A stretch of 64,000 bases of DNA, from positions 1 through 64,000 of the forward strand of contig NW_027478168.1 of the NCBI RefSeq assembly GCF_051020975.1, in the 5' to 3' direction. Shown here piece by piece: positions 60,137 through 64,000 of this stretch. The first letter of the stretch is position 1. Each line of letters opens with the position of its first letter. Position numbers and translations under genes: made by a program. The notes below the pieces were generated by a model, which searched no databases, was not told the origin of the DNA, and saw only the letters and a list, made by a program, of their open reading frames with translations. This stretch comes from Osmia lignaria lignaria. Its lineage: Eukaryota > Arthropoda > Insecta > Hymenoptera > Megachilidae.

Positions 60137-60569
60137 TTTTTATTTTCATTTCAACCCAGTAGTTATTTTGTCTTTTTAAGTATGCTCTCTTAGAATTTAC
60201 CCTTCCTATATGCTGGCATTGTGATTGAAATTCAAAAATTGTCCTATAGCATGACATTCAAGCGATACGCGTGACTGATGCGCCAAGATCACTGGAGAGG
60301 GGTACAGCGCGACTCAACGTTTAATGCATTAACGTATAGGGAAAATTTGACGGCTTTTTTCTAGGGGAAGGGTTGATTTCCGGCACATAGTTCCTTTCAG
60401 ACTTTTTATCCCCTCGATGAGCACTATACGATAAGCCAATAAAAAAATTTGACCTTGAAATTAGGGGTCAAAGTCAATTTTGCGGTCGCTTTCTTTGACA
60501 GATCTCCACCGATCCAGAGGTGTAGAATCACCCCATATAGGTCGTGACATTTAATTTTTTTACACTCTG
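60137..60569 (-). repeat. Right inverted arm of the foldback element
   Basis: Reverse complement of 59411-59844. The internal TTGACCTTGA/TCAAGGTCAA pair has one changed base here (TCAAAGTCAA). Confidence 0.9.
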
Positions 60570-61637
60570 TACATTTAATAACAATATCATTGGTATTATA
60601 TCTACATTCTATACAATGTCATGTACACACTCATTCCCACAGATCAATGTACATTTAATAACAATATCATTAGTACTATATCTACATTCGATATAATGTA
60701 ATATACTTATTCGTTCCCACAGATCAATGTACTTTTGATAACAATATCATTAGTACTATATCTACATTAGATATGTAATGTACATTTAATAACAATCTCA
60801 TTATTACCATATCTACATTTGATATAATGTAATATACTGATTCCTTCCCACAGATCAATGTACATTTAATAACAATATCATTGGTACTATATCTATGTTC
60901 GGTATAATGTGATATACTGCTTCCTTCCCACAGATCAATGTACATTTGATTACATTATAATTGGTACTATATCTACATTCGATGTAATGTAATATACTGA
61001 TTCACTCCCACAGACCAATGAAGCTACATTTAATACCAATGTCATTATTACCATATCTACATTAGATATAATGTAATGTACTGATTACTACCCACAGATC
61101 AATGTACCCTTAATAACAATATAATTAGCACTATATCTACATTCGATATAATGTAATATACTGATTGATTCCCACAGATCAATGTACACTTAACAAAAAT
61201 ATCATTATTATTGTATCTACATTAGATATAATGTCATATAGTGTTACATTCCAACAGATCAATGTACCTACATTTAGTACCAATGTCATTATTACCATAT
61301 CTACATTGGATATAATGTAATATACTGGTTACTACCCACAGATCAATGTACCTTTAATAACAATATCATTGGCACTATATCTACATCCGATATAATGTAA
61401 TATACTGATTCATTCCCACAGATCGATGTACATTTAATAATCATATCATTAGTACTATATCTACATTCGATATAATGTAATATACTGATTCATTCCCACA
61501 GATCAATGTACATTTAATAACAATATCATTATTACTAAATCTACATTAGATATAATGTCATATACAGATTCATTACCACAGATCAATGTACCTTTAATAA
61601 CAATATCATTAGCCCTATATCTACATTCCATATAATG
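60570..61637 (-). repeat. SatB array, minus orientation
   Basis: About thirteen SatB monomers of the 80- and 84-bp types, with one short form near 60770. The minus-strand ORF at 60724-60945 is a satellite reading. It runs to CATATAATGTAATGTACATT, where the orientation flips. Confidence 0.94.
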
Positions 61638-62295
61638 TAATGTACATTGATCTGTGGCTAGTAATCAGTATATTACATTATATCTAATTTAGATATGGTA
61701 ATAATGACTTGGGTATTAAATGTAGGTACATTGATCTGATGGAATGTACCTGTATATGACATTATATCTAATGTAGATATAGTATTAATGATATTGTTAT
61801 TAAATGTACATTGATCTGTGGGAATGAACCAGTATATAACATTATATCGAATGTAGATATATTACTAACGATATTGTTATTAAATGTACATTGATGTGGG
61901 GGAATGAATCAGTATATTACATTATATCGAATGTAGAGATAGTAATAAAGATATGGTTACTAAATGTACATTCATCTGTGAGAAGTAATCAGTATATTAC
62001 ATTATATCGAATGTATATATAGTACTAATGATATGGTTATTAAATGTACATTGATCTGTGGGAATGAATCAGTATATAACACTATATCTAATGTAGATAT
62101 GGTAGTAATGATATTGTTATTAAATCTACATTGATCTGTGGGAATCAATCTGTATATGACATTATATCAAATGTAGATATAGTACTAATGACATTGTTAT
62201 TAAATGTACATTGATCTGTGGGAATGAATCAGTATATGACGGTATATCTCATGCAGATATCGTAATAATGATATTGTTATTAAATGTACATTACA
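61638..62295 (+). repeat. SatB array, plus orientation
   Basis: About eight monomers reading TGTACATTGATCTGTGG. The flip from the preceding block shares the overlap TGTAATGTACATT and is not an extended palindrome. It ends at AAATGTACATTACATATCTG and passes into SatC at GCCGATTGAGCTCAAGG. Confidence 0.93.
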
Positions 62296-64000
62296 TATCT
62301 GCCGATTGAGCTCAAGGAAAGGGGCCTGACGGACATATTTCGAGATATTTCTTCTTCTTGTTGTTCTTCTGCACTGCTAAGCTGGAAGTGGCATTTGCAG
62401 CTCGGAATAGTGCACAGTTATATCAAAGAAAGGGGCCACGGTGTTTCTGTATCTTTATTATGTTGGTGCGGCTTCGGAACTTTTAAATATCTCGATATAT
62501 CTCGAAAACTGCGCATCTGATCAAAAAATATCATAGAACGTAAATGGTAGGAAACTCAATATCCTACAAAATGGTTTCTTAACATCTTGCCATAGCTCGC
62601 ATCGTTTCCGAGATATTTGCCGATATAGCTCAAGGGAAGGGGCCTGACGGACATATTTCGAGATATTTCTCATTCTTGTTGTTCTTCTGCACAGCTAAGC
62701 TGGAAGTGGCATTTGCAGCTCGGAATAGTGCACAGTTATCTCAATGAAAGGGGCCACGGTGTTTCTGTATCTTTATTATGTTGGTGCGCCTTCGGAACTT
62801 TTAAATATTTCGATATATCTAGAAAACTACGCATTTGATCAAAAACTATCATAGAACATGAATAGTAGGAAACTTAATTTCCTACAAAAAAGGTCTCTCA
62901 ACATTTTGCCATAGCTCGCATCGTTTCGAAGATATTTGCAGATGTAACTCAAGGGAAGGGGCCGGACGGACATATTTCGAGATATTTCTTCTTCTTGTTG
63001 TTCTTGTTCTGCACAGCTAAGCTGGAAGTGACATTTGCAGCTCGGAATAGTGCACAGTTATCTCAATGAAAGGGGCCACGGTGTTACCGTATCTTTATTA
63101 TGTTGGTGCGGCTCCGGAACTTTTAAATATCTCGATATATCTAGAAAACTACGCATTTGATCAAAAACTATCATAGAACATGAATAGTAGGAAACTTAAT
63201 TTCCTACAAAAAAGGTCTCTCAACATTTTGCCACAGCTCGCATCGTTTCCGAGATATTTGCAGATTTAGCTCAAAGGAAGGGGCCTGACGGACATATTTC
63301 GAGATATTTCTTCTTCTTGTTGTTCTTCTTCTGCACAGCTAAACTGGAAGTGGCATTTCCAGCTCGCAATAGTGCAGAGTTATCTCAAAGAAAGGGGCCG
63401 CGGTGTTTCTGTATCTTTATTATGTTGGTGCGGCTTCGGGACATTTAAATATCTTGATATATCTCGAAAACTACGCATCTGATCAAAAAATATCATACAA
63501 CATAAATTGTAGGAAACATAATTCTCTACAAAAAAGGTCTCTTAACATTTTGCCATACCTCGCTTCGTTTCCGAGATATTTGCAGATGTATCTCAAGGGA
63601 AGGGGCCTGACGGACATATTTTGAGATATTTCTTCTTCTTCTTGTTCTTCTTCTGCACAGCTAAGCTGGAAGTGGCATTTGCAGCTCGCAATAGTGCAGA
63701 GTTATCTCAATGAAAGGATCCACGGTGTTTCTGTATCTTTATTATGTTGGTGCGGCTTCGGAACTTTTAAATATCTCGATATATCTCGAAAACTACGCAT
63801 CTGACCAAAAAATATCATAGAACTTAAATAGTAGGAAACTTAATTCTCCACAAAAAAGGTCTCTTAACATTTTGCCATAGCTTGCTTGGTTTCCGAGATA
63901 TTTGCAGATTTATCTCAAGGGAAGGGGCCTGACGGACATATTTCGAGATATTTCTTCTTCTTGTTGTTCTTCTTCTGCACAGCTAAGCTGGAACTGGCAT
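62296..64000 (+). repeat. SatC array, plus orientation, runs off the window
   Basis: Just over five SatC monomers, the first truncated and starting in the GCAGATTTAGCTC part. Early monomers carry edge-type variants such as CACAGTTATCTCAATG, GGTAGGAAACTCAATATCC and TATATCTAGAAAACT. From about 63.2 kb they resemble the main array. Minor variants such as TTCTTCTTCTTGTTC near 63634 change monomer length by a few bases. Confidence 0.95.

Larger units (their letters stand above)
59411..60569. mobile_element. Foldback-type element with 434-bp inverted arms, non-autonomous
   Basis: The insert begins CAGGGTGTAAAAAAATTAAA and ends with the near-exact reverse complement, TTTAATTTTTTTACACTCTG. The arms run over about 59411-59844 and 60137-60569. 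I counted about 14 mismatches in 434 bp, close to 97% identity, around a 292-bp AT-rich loop. No transposase or other coding frame is present, so it would depend on an enzyme from elsewhere. It sits in SatB at GATCAATGTA|CATTTAATA. Because the target is the palindrome TGTACA, the duplication is ambiguous: TA (as for Tc1/mariner), GTAC or TGTAC all fit. A transcript across it would fold into a long double-stranded hairpin. The superfamily is not recognised with confidence. Confidence 0.9.

Noticed and set aside
59411..60569. A transposase gene in the foldback element.
   Set aside because: The arms have no long frame and the loop is low-complexity A/T; the 63-residue frame there is not protein-like.
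13726..62295. Telomeric repeat tracts as the target of the R1-clade element.
   Set aside because: No TTAGG-type tandem tract is present; the flanks on both sides are SatB.

Overview
This window is eukaryotic repeat-rich DNA, most likely heterochromatin (pericentromeric or a similar satellite block) of an arthropod, probably an insect. The host call rests on one R1-clade-type non-LTR retrotransposon, a clade best known from arthropods; the species cannot be read from the sequence. No host gene, tRNA, rRNA or CRISPR array is visible. Nearly all short ORFs here are chance readings through satellite monomers.

Three unrelated satellites make up about 53 kb. SatA (1-13725) has two monomer lengths, 142 and 119 bp, that differ by a 23-bp cassette, and forms higher-order repeats such as 1090 bp = six long + two short. 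SatB is an AT-rich satellite of about 80 bp with 84- and ~51-bp variants. It lies on both orientations at 13726-16916, 46205-50828, 59268-59410 and 60570-62295. SatC has a 322-bp monomer (16917-46204; inverted island 47769-48686; 62296 to the window end). SatC carries a 10,940-bp tandem duplication (18000-28939 and 28940-39558) and a 2,782-bp one (39310-44930). 'Plus' SatB below means the orientation reading TGTACATTGATCTGTGGG on the + strand.

Three mobile elements are embedded, all in SatB: a 586-bp solo LTR with a 5-bp target duplication (46308-46893); an 8.4-kb R1-clade-like non-LTR element on the minus strand (50829-59267) with an open gag-like ORF1 and an ORF2 broken by one frameshift and four nonsense codons; and a 1,159-bp foldback element with 434-bp inverted arms about 97% identical (59411-60569).

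The most interesting pattern is positional. The solo LTR, the foldback element, one end of the retrotransposon and most satellite-to-satellite boundaries all fall in one ~20-bp part of the SatB monomer, at or beside the 10-bp palindrome AATGTACATT. This suggests that SatB contains a recurrent insertion and breakage site.
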